DNA of 7,713 nt, taken from positions 1 to 7,713 of the forward strand of contig JAUWHU010000257.1 in assembly GCA_030605705.1 (NCBI GenBank), read 5' to 3'. Source of the stretch: Thermoflexia bacterium. GTDB lineage: Bacteria > Chloroflexota > Anaerolineae > B4-G1 > SLSP01. Positions 1 to 6,131 of this stretch are shown in pieces. The notes under the pieces are model-generated. The model saw nothing but the letters and a program-made list of their open reading frames with translations. It was not told where the DNA came from and searched no databases. Numbering within the stretch: position 1 is the first letter of the stretch; the number at the start of each line of letters is the position of its first letter. The position numbers and the translations under genes are program-made.

Positions 1-1
1 G

Positions 2-817
2 CGTGAATATGCCCGTCTCTCCGGCGAGCCGGAGGTCGTGGCACTGGCGGTCTTTGAGCACTACCTGCCGCGCTTCGCCGGCGATGCTTTGCCGGCAGCG
101 ATGGTGGGTGTGGCGTTGGCGTTGACGGAGCGTCTCGATAGTCTCGCGGGGCTTTTCGCCGTGGGTTTGGCGCCCACGGGGTCCTCGGACCCCTACGGGC
201 TGCGCCGGGCGGCGCTGGGGCTGGTGCAGCTTCTCGTGGAGCGTGGGATTTCCTTCTCCGTGCGGGAGGGGCTGGCGGAGGCGGCGCGCGCGCTGCCGGT
301 GACGGCCACGCCGGAGTCGCTGGACGCGGCGGCGGCTTGTGTCACCGGGCGGCTCCAGGTCACCTTGCGTGAGGAAGGTTTCGCTTATGATGTTGTCGCG
401 GCAGTTTTGGCGGAACGTGGCGACGATCCTACCTCGGCCCGCGCGACTGCCGCGCAACTCACCGCCTGGGTGCAGCGAAAAGATTGGGCGCAGCTGTTGG
501 ACAACTACGCCCGATGTGTCCGCATCACCCGCGACCAGCCGCGCTTTGACTTGAACTCCGACTTGCTCCAAGAACCGGCGGAACGCGATCTCTACGCCGC
601 TTTGCTCGCCGCCGAGGCGCAGGTTACGCCGCAGAGCAGTGTGGACGACTTGTTCACCACCTTCCAGCCGTTGGTTCCGCTCATTGAGCGCTTCTTCGTG
701 GACATCCTGGTCATGGCGGAAGACCGGGAACAGCGAGCGGCGCGCCTGGCGTTGCTGCAGCGCATCGCAGCGCTGGTCGAGGGGATTGTGGACCTGAGCG
801 AACTCGAGGGGTTCTGA
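2..817 (+). CDS. glyS: Glycyl-tRNA synthetase beta chain, C-terminal part (5' end outside window)
   Basis: This is the last 271 residues of the GlyRS beta chain, which charges tRNA-Gly in the cytoplasm together with the catalytic alpha chain. The reading frame is open from the window edge (REYARLSGEP...), so the GTG at 38 is an internal codon and not a start. Family landmarks are visible: EHYLPRFAGDALP near the left edge, then DPYGLRRAALGLVQLL (the conserved segment following the HD-like region), and near the end FFVDILVMAED followed by R..RLALLQRI, typical of the helical DALR-like anticodon-binding domain that closes the beta chain. The protein ends a few residues after DLSELEGF, as expected for the family, so the C-terminus is intact. 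Some Chloroflexota carry alpha and beta as one fused polypeptide; that cannot be decided here because the upstream part is missing. The gene is clearly GC-rich, more so than the genes at the right end of the window. No terminator with a T-run follows; the hairpin cluster begins within about 25 bp. Confidence 0.93.
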   Translation, partial: REYARLSGEPEVVALAVFEHYLPRFAGDALPAAMVGVALALTERLDSLAGLFAVGLAPTGSSDPYGLRRAALGLVQLLVERGISFSVREGLAEAARALPVTATPESLDAAAACVTGRLQVTLREEGFAYDVVAAVLAERGDDPTSARATAAQLTAWVQRKDWAQLLDNYARCVRITRDQPRFDLNSDLLQEPAERDLYAALLAAEAQVTPQSSVDDLFTTFQPLVPLIERFFVDILVMAEDREQRAARLALLQRIAALVEGIVDLSELEGF

Positions 818-837
818 GTACGATTAGAAGGGCGGTT

Positions 838-935
838 AAAACCAACGCAGAGGCGCAGAGCCGCAGAGAAAACCAGATAAAACTGAGGGCTGTGGGCACT
901 GCCTGCCCACACCTGCGGTCGGCGTCTCTGCGTTG
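838..935. repeat. CGCAGAG short tandem run with inverted distal arm
   Basis: Three copies of CGCAGAG lie at 846-852, 854-860 and 862-868 with an exact 8-base period. The segment CAACGCAGAG at 843-852 has a perfect 10-base inverted copy, CTCTGCGTTG, at 926-935, so about 90 bp can fold back into a long-looped stem. Runs of this CGCAGAG type are recalled as dispersed intergenic repeats in many environmental bacteria; that link is from general knowledge. No reading frame of note lies in it. Confidence 0.7.
892..915. repeat. Dispersed palindromic repeat, box 1 (left copy)
   Basis: A 24-base sequence is identical to 6104-6127. It contains a hairpin with arms GTGGGC (892-897) and GCCCAC (905-910) around a 7-base loop, followed by ACCTG. 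Identity over 24 bases between two intergenic regions 5.2 kb apart marks it as a member of a dispersed repeat family. Confidence 0.75.
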
Positions 936-944
936 CAGCTGCCG

Positions 945-1013
945 GCCTCGAAAATAACCCGGCTTGTAGTAGGCGAATTCAACGCCGTATGCACGGGTAT
1001 GAAGTGCCCGTGC
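945..1013. repeat. Repeat module A: CCTCGAAAATAA box, GTAGTAG and following hairpins
   Basis: The module opens with GCCTCGAAAATAA (945-957), an 8-base spacer and GTAGTAG (966-972). It continues into a small hairpin GGCG/CGCC (972-975 with 983-986) and a second hairpin GCACGGG/CCCGTGC (991-997 with 1007-1013). The first 20 bases (945-964) recur inverted and identical at 6235-6254. The same order of parts is seen again at 1094-1165. Confidence 0.7.
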
Positions 1014-1037
1014 TACGCAGCGACGCCGGATCAATCA

Positions 1038-1086
1038 GCCCCGTTCACGGGGCGTTGCTCCGTAGCCCGATGGTTCACCGTCGGGC
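1038..1086. repeat. Twin hairpins with identical TTCA loops
   Basis: Hairpin one has arms GCCCCG (1038-1043) and CGGGGC (1048-1053) around TTCA. Hairpin two has arms GCCCGATGG (1065-1073) and CCGTCGGGC (1078-1086), pairing throughout except one T-G wobble, again around TTCA (1074-1077). Neither is followed by a T-run, so they do not look like standard intrinsic terminators. They sit inside the repeat cluster downstream of glyS. Confidence 0.65.
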
Positions 1087-1093
1087 GATAGCT

Positions 1094-1165
1094 GCCTCGA
1101 AAATAAACTGCCCGTAGTAGCGACTGCAGTCGCTGGCGACGCTGAACGACTAAAGTCGTTACTAC
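1094..1165. repeat. Repeat module B: CCTCGAAAATAA box, GTAGTAG and double palindrome
   Basis: This copy has GCCTCGAAAATAA (1094-1106), a 7-base spacer and GTAGTAG (1114-1120), as in module A. It then carries the perfect 16-base palindrome AGCGACTGCAGTCGCT (1119-1134) and the hairpin AACGACT-AA-AGTCGTT (1145-1160), closed by ACTAC (1161-1165), which is complementary to GTAGT at 1114-1118. The two palindromes are inverted relatives of each other, so the block is a dyad of hairpins. Confidence 0.75.
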
Positions 1166-1223
1166 AAGTCATTTTCGTCCTGGGTGGTGTGTAAACATTT
1201 GTGACAACTTCTCAATAATTCGG

Positions 1224-1241
1224 GAGACCGGCCACAGCTAG
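1224..1241. repeat. Dispersed repeat, box 2 (left copy)
   Basis: The 18-base sequence GAGACCGGCCACAGCTAG is identical to 6203-6220 and its first 16 bases are present in inverted form at 6132-6147. It lies directly beyond the stop codon of the small minus-strand gene. It is the right-hand end of the repeat cluster that fills 818-1245; I see no gene in that whole stretch. Confidence 0.7.
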
Positions 1242-1245
1242 AGTA

Positions 1246-1581
1246 TCATCTTCTCTGCCCCTTGAGCAGATTTAATTGCTGGAGCCAATGCTTTTTCTCG
1301 GCGATCAAATCACCCCACCTCAGCGCATCCATCTCCAGGTCGTACTCGAACTCATTACCCAGCTCACCCGCCGCTAATTTTTGTTGGAAATCTGCGTATT
1401 CCAGACCATGCTTGATCTCCAACTCCAACCGTTCCTGTTCACAGGCTCTTAAGTAGCGGCGGATTTCATTCAGCAACAGCTGGGAGATCTTTTCAGAGGG
1501 GGTTTTCCCGGCCATGCTGTTCAAAATCGGATGTATTTCTGGAGGAAGTTTGATTGTCATTGTTTTAAGTCTGGTGGACAT
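1246..1581 (-). CDS. Small ribbon-helix-helix (CopG-like) protein, antitoxin type, no toxin adjacent
   Basis: The 111-residue protein begins with a short beta strand (KTMTIKLP, about residues 6-13) and two helices (about 14-24 and 28-55), the layout of a ribbon-helix-helix DNA-binding domain. Such domains act as dimers on operators, often autoregulating a toxin-antitoxin operon. The C-terminal part is charged and ends in an acidic/aromatic segment (GNEFEYDLEMDALRWGDLIAEKKHWL, split as GNEFEYDLEMD at 75-85 and RWGDLIAEKKHWL at 88-100) of the kind seen in antitoxin-like hypothetical proteins. The start at 1581 is preferred over the upstream ATG at 1608, because AAAGGAG lies about 8 bases before it in the coding direction. 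Upstream is the divergent HAD gene; downstream is only repeat DNA, so no toxin gene is visible. It could be an orphan antitoxin or a stand-alone regulator. The domain call is by eye; the antitoxin role is inference. Confidence 0.65.
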   Translation of the reverse strand: MSTRLKTMTIKLPPEIHPILNSMAGKTPSEKISQLLLNEIRRYLRACEQERLELEIKHGLEYADFQQKLAAGELGNEFEYDLEMDALRWGDLIAEKKHWLQQLNLLKGQRR

Positions 1582-1731
1582 CGCTGCAGCTCCTTTGTAG
1601 CGCGGCAAGGCCGTAAATATGCAGGTCGAGTAATTCTATATCGTTGGGTAGGGGGCACGTTTTGCTCGCAGATCTTTCTCTCGCAAAGTATAAATGAACT
1701 TTGGAGAAGAGCAAGAAGGAGACGAAATACC

Positions 1732-2361
1732 ATGATCCGTTTTCTCATCTGGGACGCGGGGGGCACGCTTTTCGATACTTATCCATCTGTCACCCGCGCC
1801 TTCGGGCAGGTGCTGGCTGAGCTGGGGGCTTCCATGCCCGCCGACACCATCATGGCATTGGCCCGGCAATCCACCCAGCACGCTATCAACACGCTGGCGA
1901 GGGAAACCGGCGTTGCCCCTCGCCGCCTCGCCGAGACATTCCGCCGCCGCTACGACGCCATCCCGCCGGAAGTGCAGCCGCCCTTCCCCGGCGTCTGCGC
2001 TCTCTGCGCGTTTATCCGCGAGCGGGGCGGGCGAAACTTCATCGTGACCCACCGTGGACGCGCCTCGCTCATGGGGTTGCTGCGCGCGCATCAGATGGAG
2101 AGCTATTTCAGCGACATCCTGACGAAAGAGGACCCTTTTCCCCGCAAACCTGATCCCGCCGCGATTGAGGCCCTTATCCGGCGGCATGACCTCGACCGGG
2201 ACGCGACGCTGTTGATTGGGGATCGGGACCTGGATATCCGTGCGGCCCGCGCGGCGGGTATCCGCACCTGCTTCTTCGGGACCGGCGACCATACCGCGCC
2301 GGCAGATGTCGAGATCACGGCTTACGCCGAGCTCCACGCCTGGATTGTGGGGCGAGAGTGA
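1732..2361 (+). CDS. HAD-superfamily hydrolase, subfamily IA, with altered motif I
   Basis: The 209-residue protein has the order of motifs of HAD-IA phosphatases, soluble enzymes that hydrolyse small phosphorylated metabolites through an aspartyl-phosphate intermediate. Motif I is WDAGGTLFD with nucleophile D8; motif II is VTHR with T106; motif III is the K139 of PRKPDP; motif IV is LLIGDRDLD with D164 and D168. A helical cap lies at about residues 15-85. The usual second aspartate of DxDGT, the general acid/base, is G10 here. HAD-like proteins with a DxGGTL motif exist, so this may be a natural subgroup, but turnover may be slow or the substrate unusual. The start at 1732 is chosen because AGAAGGAGA (1714-1722) precedes it at a good distance; the frame extends further upstream without such a site. 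The gene is divergent from the small RHH gene and convergent with the large exported protein. The 98 bp at 2362-2459 show no clear terminator, only a weak CCGC/GCGG stem at 2444-2458. The substrate cannot be told. Confidence 0.85.
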   Translation: MIRFLIWDAGGTLFDTYPSVTRAFGQVLAELGASMPADTIMALARQSTQHAINTLARETGVAPRRLAETFRRRYDAIPPEVQPPFPGVCALCAFIRERGGRNFIVTHRGRASLMGLLRAHQMESYFSDILTKEDPFPRKPDPAAIEALIRRHDLDRDATLLIGDRDLDIRAARAAGIRTCFFGTGDHTAPADVEITAYAELHAWIVGRE

Positions 2362-2459
2362 GTCTTGACGTTGCAATTTATTGGTGAGCGACTTGGTCCT
2401 GCGCGGTACTCTACAGCCGCCCGCCACCCGGCCAGTTTATGCCCCGCTTGTTATGCGGC

Positions 2460-5400
2460 TCACCCGTCTTTGCCGACCAACGGCAGGTAAATGTTGTAGT
2501 AGGGGATGGTGAAATACAATCGCGTCTGATTTCCCAGTTTATCGCTACAGACGACGCTGCCCCGCTCGCCTGGGTGGGGCGACAGGTCGCTCCAGTCCAT
2601 CGCGTAGGTACCGTCAGGACCGGCCTGTATCTGGCGGGATTTATTTCTCACGGAGATGTACAGCCACGTCCTGGCCGGTGCTGTGCCGCTCAGGATGCCC
2701 GTCTGCCGGTCGTAGGCCACTGTCAATGCCGACACGGTATAGGTCATTCTCTCTGTCGTTTCGATGATGATCTCGTCGCCACCGGATACCGTCACCGGTT
2801 GCTGCTGGGCCGTGATCAGGTAGACGTTGAAGGCATTGTTGTATGAGACAGTACCAACTCCGCTGCCCTTGAAGATCCCGCCCGCGTCGTGCAGCGTGAC
2901 GGTCACCACTCCCGGCATAGCTGCCACACCGCTGATGTGAGACTCCCCCAGCGTCACCTCGACGTGTGGCACAGCGTAGTCCAGCGTGACGCGATGGCCA
3001 TCTGGGTGCAGGTAGATGACTTCGCCGCGGTTGTCTCTGCCGATGTCCATCACGCCACTGAAATCCACGCGGTAGGTACCGGTGACGGTTGCCGTGACGG
3101 GGCTATAGTTCCCCCAATAGTATTCGTTGTAAGCATAGACTATCAACCGCGCTCCGGGCGGAGCCATGCCTGAGATGGTGTTGGCCACCGGATCAGCCCA
3201 TGCTGTCAGGTGGGGTAATGTCAGCGTCATTACCTCATCCGCCAGGTTGGCGACCAGCGTTTGACCGGTTTCCAGGTACACAGGGGCCGCAGCACCGTAC
3301 AGATAGACCTTGGCGTACCCAAACTTGTTCAGGGTGGCAGTCGTGACATAGAGCGGCGCGCCTTCGGTGTTCAGCAGCGTCAGCGTCAGAGGAGCGTAGA
3401 CGGGGCCGAGCACGGAAACCTGATTGCTGCCCAACCCGGCCTTGAGGCGGGGGATGCAATTGGTCACCATGATCTGGTGGCCATCCTCATTGGTGTACAT
3501 GACGTCGAGCTTGTTACCCCGCTCCAGGTCCACTTCGCCACTCAGGTTGAGGGTGTAGGCGCCGGCCGCCGTGGAAGTGACCGTCCAGGTGTGGTAATCC
3601 CAGTACCACGAATCACTGTTGCTCCAGGTGACTTTCAGGGGGACGCTGGGCGGTGCCTGGCCAGAGATGACGTCGGCGGCACGGTCGGCCTGCACTGTCA
3701 GCGTTGGCACGGTGACGGTAATGAGCACACCTTCGGCGGAAACCTCCACGGTATCTCCAGCCGTGATGATGGCCGGCTGCCCGCTCTGGTACAGGTGTAC
3801 CGTGAAGTAACCGTCGTAGCTAGATTTGGTCGTAGCCGTAGCCTTGACCTGTCCTCCTGCGTCGCGCAGGGTGACGGCGATTTGTTTCGACCGGACCGGG
3901 AGCGCGCCAGAGACGTAGTTGCTGCCGCTCTGCACGCGCATAAATGGCTTAGTCGGCACGCTGAACTCCACGTAGACCTCGTGGCCTGCTGGGTTGATGT
4001 AGAAGACCCGCCCTCCGTTTCCCTGCTGGAACGTTGTCAGGCTGCTGAAGTCGGCGGTGTAGACGCCGGTGGCGGTACTGGTCACCCAGAGGGTGTGGGC
4101 GTAGAAGTATCCGCCGCCGGCTTCATGTAAGCCTCCTGGGTACCAATAGTGGGAGACTTCGACCCGCAGCGGGCTGTTGGGCGGCGCCTGGCCGTGGACG
4201 GTCGAGTGTACCTGGTCGGCAGTGGCCGTCAGCACAGGCGCCAGCAGCCCTGTCTCCTGGCCATCCTCGGCGGTCACAGTTACCTGGTCGCCGGCGAGCA
4301 ACTGCAGTCCCCCCTCCAAATCGCGGTCAGTAAAGTAGCCGTTGTCGTAGACGGGAACAAAACGCACGCCCCGTGGGATACCACAGCTTCCCCACACGGT
4401 GACCGTCACCTGGCTGCCGCCATTGACTTGTCCTGTTAGTTGGTAATTTCCCAGCCGAGTTTGTAGGAAGGGAACGGCGAAGCGGCGATATGCCTGGTGA
4501 CCGGCAACATTGGTCACGTAGACGGCACCGTACTCCCCGGCGACGACATCGGCCAGGCCGGTGAAGTCAGCCGTGTAGGTGCCTGTCGTCGTGGCTGTGA
4601 CGGAAAAACTGTAAGTAGGCTCGCCCGCCGGCGGCTTTGAGTTGTCATCGTACCCCAACGGTCCCCGGTACAAGTCCACCTGCACGGCTGCGCCGGCCGG
4701 GGCCTCGCCGCTGATGATGTCACCGGCGGGGTCGGGACGGGCGGTGAGAGCCGGGATGGTCAGGCTTATGACTTGGCCCGCTGCCGTGACGACAAGTGTG
4801 TCGTTGACCTGGGAGGGCGGGTAGAAGTAAGCGTTGAACGTGCCATCGGATGAGGAGAAGCCATAGTAGTATACGCGGAGGTTCTCCGCGCCGTCACGAA
4901 GTGTAGCGCTGAAGGGGGTGCAAGGCGCGATGACTCCACCCGCATTATGCGTCTCGACGCCGGCCAGCAGGAAGGGGACGTTGTAGCGGGCGTAGACGTG
5001 GTTGCCGGAAGCGTTAGCGTGGAAAACGTAGCCATAATCGCGCGGCGTGACCGGGGTCAGGCTGCTGAAATCGGCCTGATAGTTGCCGGCAGCTGTGGCG
5101 GTGATGGTCTGCCGGTAGACGACGGTAGGGTCGCTGTAGCGGTAGAAGTAGATTTCGAGCGTTGCCGTGGGCGGGGCCTGGCCGTAGACGGACTTTGTGT
5201 GCTGGTCGGCCAGCGCGCTGAGAAGCGGGACGGTGAGCGAGACGATTTGACCGGCCTGGATGGCCTGTAGGATGTCACCAGATTCAATGAGGGGATAGCA
5301 GTAGCCGCCCCCTCCACTGCCGTAGTAGCGAGTTGAATAGAGCATGGCGGCATAGAGGTACCCGCCATTGCCATCGGGGAAGGGGTACGTCGTGGCCTCG

Positions 5401-5990
5401 GCGATCACCTCGCCGTTGCGGGTCAGTCGCAGCGCGATATTCTCCGGCCGGGGGGTGGAGCCGCTGGCGAGGTAGCTGTACAGTCCCAGGTTAAGTGTGA
5501 GCGTGGTCGCTTGTTGGACGCCCAGTGGTGCTGGTCGTGTCGCGCTGGCGGCGTCCAATCCCTGCCGCCACCAGGCCGCGAGCGACTCCGGCGTCGCCTC
5601 ATCCGGTGCGGTGACGCGGGCTACCTCGGGCCAGCGGTGTATTTCCGGCGGCAGGCCGTCCGGCGCAGTGACAGCGAAGCCGGCGCCGCCCGCCAGGGAC
5701 GCGAAGCCGCCGATGTGCCCCTGGGCCTTCAACGCTACCAGTCGCTCCACGACGACTGCGCTCTGTGCCCGCCAGTCGGTTTGGCGCGCCTCCGCCGCCA
5801 GCGGCCAGGAGCCTGATGCCGGCGGTATCTCGGGGGGCACGAGCCACAGGATGTTGTCGCCGGCCGGCTGTTCTTGTGGAGGGCCGGCGACAGCGGCTGG
5901 GCGAACTGTGAGCAGCAGCCCGCATCCGGCTATCAAGCCGATGACGAGAGGAAGCCAGAGACGTAAAATAGAGCGAGTTGCTCGGGTCAT
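2460..5990 (-). CDS. Large exported protein with six two-part beta-rich repeats and YLPLV C-terminus
   Basis: The 1176-residue protein starts at 5990, where AGGAGG lies 6 bases upstream in the coding direction; the longer start at 6065 would run through a good -10 box. Residues 1-36 form an export signal: basic start, hydrophobic core about 8-28. Two cleavage sites are possible: a lipobox IAGC with C23, or a signal peptidase I site AVA before G36. Residues about 70-130 (VVERLVALKAQGHIGGF...HRWPEVARV) resemble an inhibitor I9-type protease propeptide, but no protease domain follows. From about residue 160 the protein alternates B units (TVTLRDAGG...GDTVxVSAEG...TVPTLTAxAD) and A units (SGxAPP...TSTATGxYTADFSSL...NxAGHxVYxxFxVP). 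The A-unit glycine recurs at 270, 428, 600, 777, 941 and 1102, giving periods of 158-177 residues. The A units are rich in Tyr and Trp. The front of unit A resembles bacterial Ig-like domains. The protein ends NIYLPLVGKDG. It is probably a surface or secreted structural or adhesive protein; no enzymatic motif was seen. Confidence 0.85.
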   Translation of the reverse strand: MTRATRSILRLWLPLVIGLIAGCGLLLTVRPAAVAGPPQEQPAGDNILWLVPPEIPPASGSWPLAAEARQTDWRAQSAVVVERLVALKAQGHIGGFASLAGGAGFAVTAPDGLPPEIHRWPEVARVTAPDEATPESLAAWWRQGLDAASATRPAPLGVQQATTLTLNLGLYSYLASGSTPRPENIALRLTRNGEVIAEATTYPFPDGNGGYLYAAMLYSTRYYGSGGGGYCYPLIESGDILQAIQAGQIVSLTVPLLSALADQHTKSVYGQAPPTATLEIYFYRYSDPTVVYRQTITATAAGNYQADFSSLTPVTPRDYGYVFHANASGNHVYARYNVPFLLAGVETHNAGGVIAPCTPFSATLRDGAENLRVYYYGFSSSDGTFNAYFYPPSQVNDTLVVTAAGQVISLTIPALTARPDPAGDIISGEAPAGAAVQVDLYRGPLGYDDNSKPPAGEPTYSFSVTATTTGTYTADFTGLADVVAGEYGAVYVTNVAGHQAYRRFAVPFLQTRLGNYQLTGQVNGGSQVTVTVWGSCGIPRGVRFVPVYDNGYFTDRDLEGGLQLLAGDQVTVTAEDGQETGLLAPVLTATADQVHSTVHGQAPPNSPLRVEVSHYWYPGGLHEAGGGYFYAHTLWVTSTATGVYTADFSSLTTFQQGNGGRVFYINPAGHEVYVEFSVPTKPFMRVQSGSNYVSGALPVRSKQIAVTLRDAGGQVKATATTKSSYDGYFTVHLYQSGQPAIITAGDTVEVSAEGVLITVTVPTLTVQADRAADVISGQAPPSVPLKVTWSNSDSWYWDYHTWTVTSTAAGAYTLNLSGEVDLERGNKLDVMYTNEDGHQIMVTNCIPRLKAGLGSNQVSVLGPVYAPLTLTLLNTEGAPLYVTTATLNKFGYAKVYLYGAAAPVYLETGQTLVANLADEVMTLTLPHLTAWADPVANTISGMAPPGARLIVYAYNEYYWGNYSPVTATVTGTYRVDFSGVMDIGRDNRGEVIYLHPDGHRVTLDYAVPHVEVTLGESHISGVAAMPGVVTVTLHDAGGIFKGSGVGTVSYNNAFNVYLITAQQQPVTVSGGDEIIIETTERMTYTVSALTVAYDRQTGILSGTAPARTWLYISVRNKSRQIQAGPDGTYAMDWSDLSPHPGERGSVVCSDKLGNQTRLYFTIPYYNIYLPLVGKDG
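2475..2492 (-). other. C-terminal IYLPLV motif of the exported protein
   Basis: Residues 1167-1172 read IYLPLV, followed only by GKDG and the stop. From memory of the phylum, many exported Chloroflexota proteins end in a very similar hydrophobic YLPL[IV]-x-[KR] tail after a beta-rich domain. This suggests a conserved sorting or anchoring tail, but no established mechanism is known to me. It is short for a membrane anchor. Confidence 0.55.
2493..5513 (-). repeat. Array of six B-A repeat units within the exported protein
   Basis: The array covers roughly residues 160-1166. Because it starts with a B half (residues about 160-265) and stops with an A half (about 1100-1166), the natural unit is B-A, repeated six times, rather than five A-B copies plus fragments. 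Copies have diverged at protein level, and no long runs of identical DNA were noticed between units, so the duplication is old rather than a recent tandem expansion. Units three and four match best in the A front part and the TVPTLT segment. Confidence 0.75.
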
Positions 5991-5996
5991 TACGCA

Positions 5997-6038
5997 CCTC
6001 CTGGACCGATTATAGGACTCTTTGCCTGACGATACCAA
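5997..6038 (-). promoter_or_regulatory. Likely promoter and ribosome binding site of the exported-protein gene
   Basis: Read on the minus strand, a perfect -10 box TATAAT lies at 6014-6009 and a TTGGTA -35-like box (4 of 6 to consensus) at 6038-6033, 18 bp apart. The ribosome binding site AGGAGG is at 6002-5997. A transcript starting about 7 bases beyond the -10 box would begin near 6002, giving an unusually short leader of about 12 bases. The boxes support the start at 5990. No mapping data are available. Confidence 0.45.
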
Positions 6039-6103
6039 AAACGCGCTTGCCGATTGCCATGTCATGGTGGTGCAATGCTGTTAAAGTATCTGCTCAATAT
6101 TTG

Positions 6104-6127
6104 GTGGGCACTGCCTGCCCACACCTG
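6104..6127. repeat. Dispersed palindromic repeat, box 1 (right copy)
   Basis: It is identical over 24 bases to 892-915, with the hairpin arms GTGGGC (6104-6109) and GCCCAC (6117-6122). It begins a second repeat cluster between the exported-protein gene and the end of the right-hand operon. The stretch 6039-6311 contains only these repeats; I see no gene in it. Confidence 0.75.
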
Positions 6128-6131
6128 GGGC

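Noticed and set aside
711..1034. Minus-strand open frames reaching from glyS into the repeat cluster
   Set aside because: They run through palindromic repeats and the antisense of glyS, with low-complexity, Arg/Ala-rich translations.
838..1241. CRISPR array
   Set aside because: The repeats are not evenly spaced, differ in sequence, and are mostly hairpins; there are no unique spacers of constant length and no cas genes.
1662..1694. Possible promoter TTGCTC ... TATAAA before the HAD gene
   Set aside because: The spacing is about 21 bp, too long for a normal sigma-70 promoter, and the -35 box is weak.
1531..1731. Upstream extension of the HAD reading frame to 1531
   Set aside because: The extension overlaps the oppositely directed RHH gene, its residues are unlike HAD proteins, and AGAAGGAGA before 1732 fixes the normal start.
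1636..2427. Minus-strand open frame over the HAD gene
   Set aside because: The opposite strand encodes all four HAD motifs in order with a good ribosome binding site; this frame has no recognisable domain.
3261..4130. Long plus-strand open frame opposite the exported protein
   Set aside because: It is a shadow of the GC-rich, repeat-coding minus strand: no ribosome binding site was noticed, residue composition is odd, and the minus strand has clear protein repeats.
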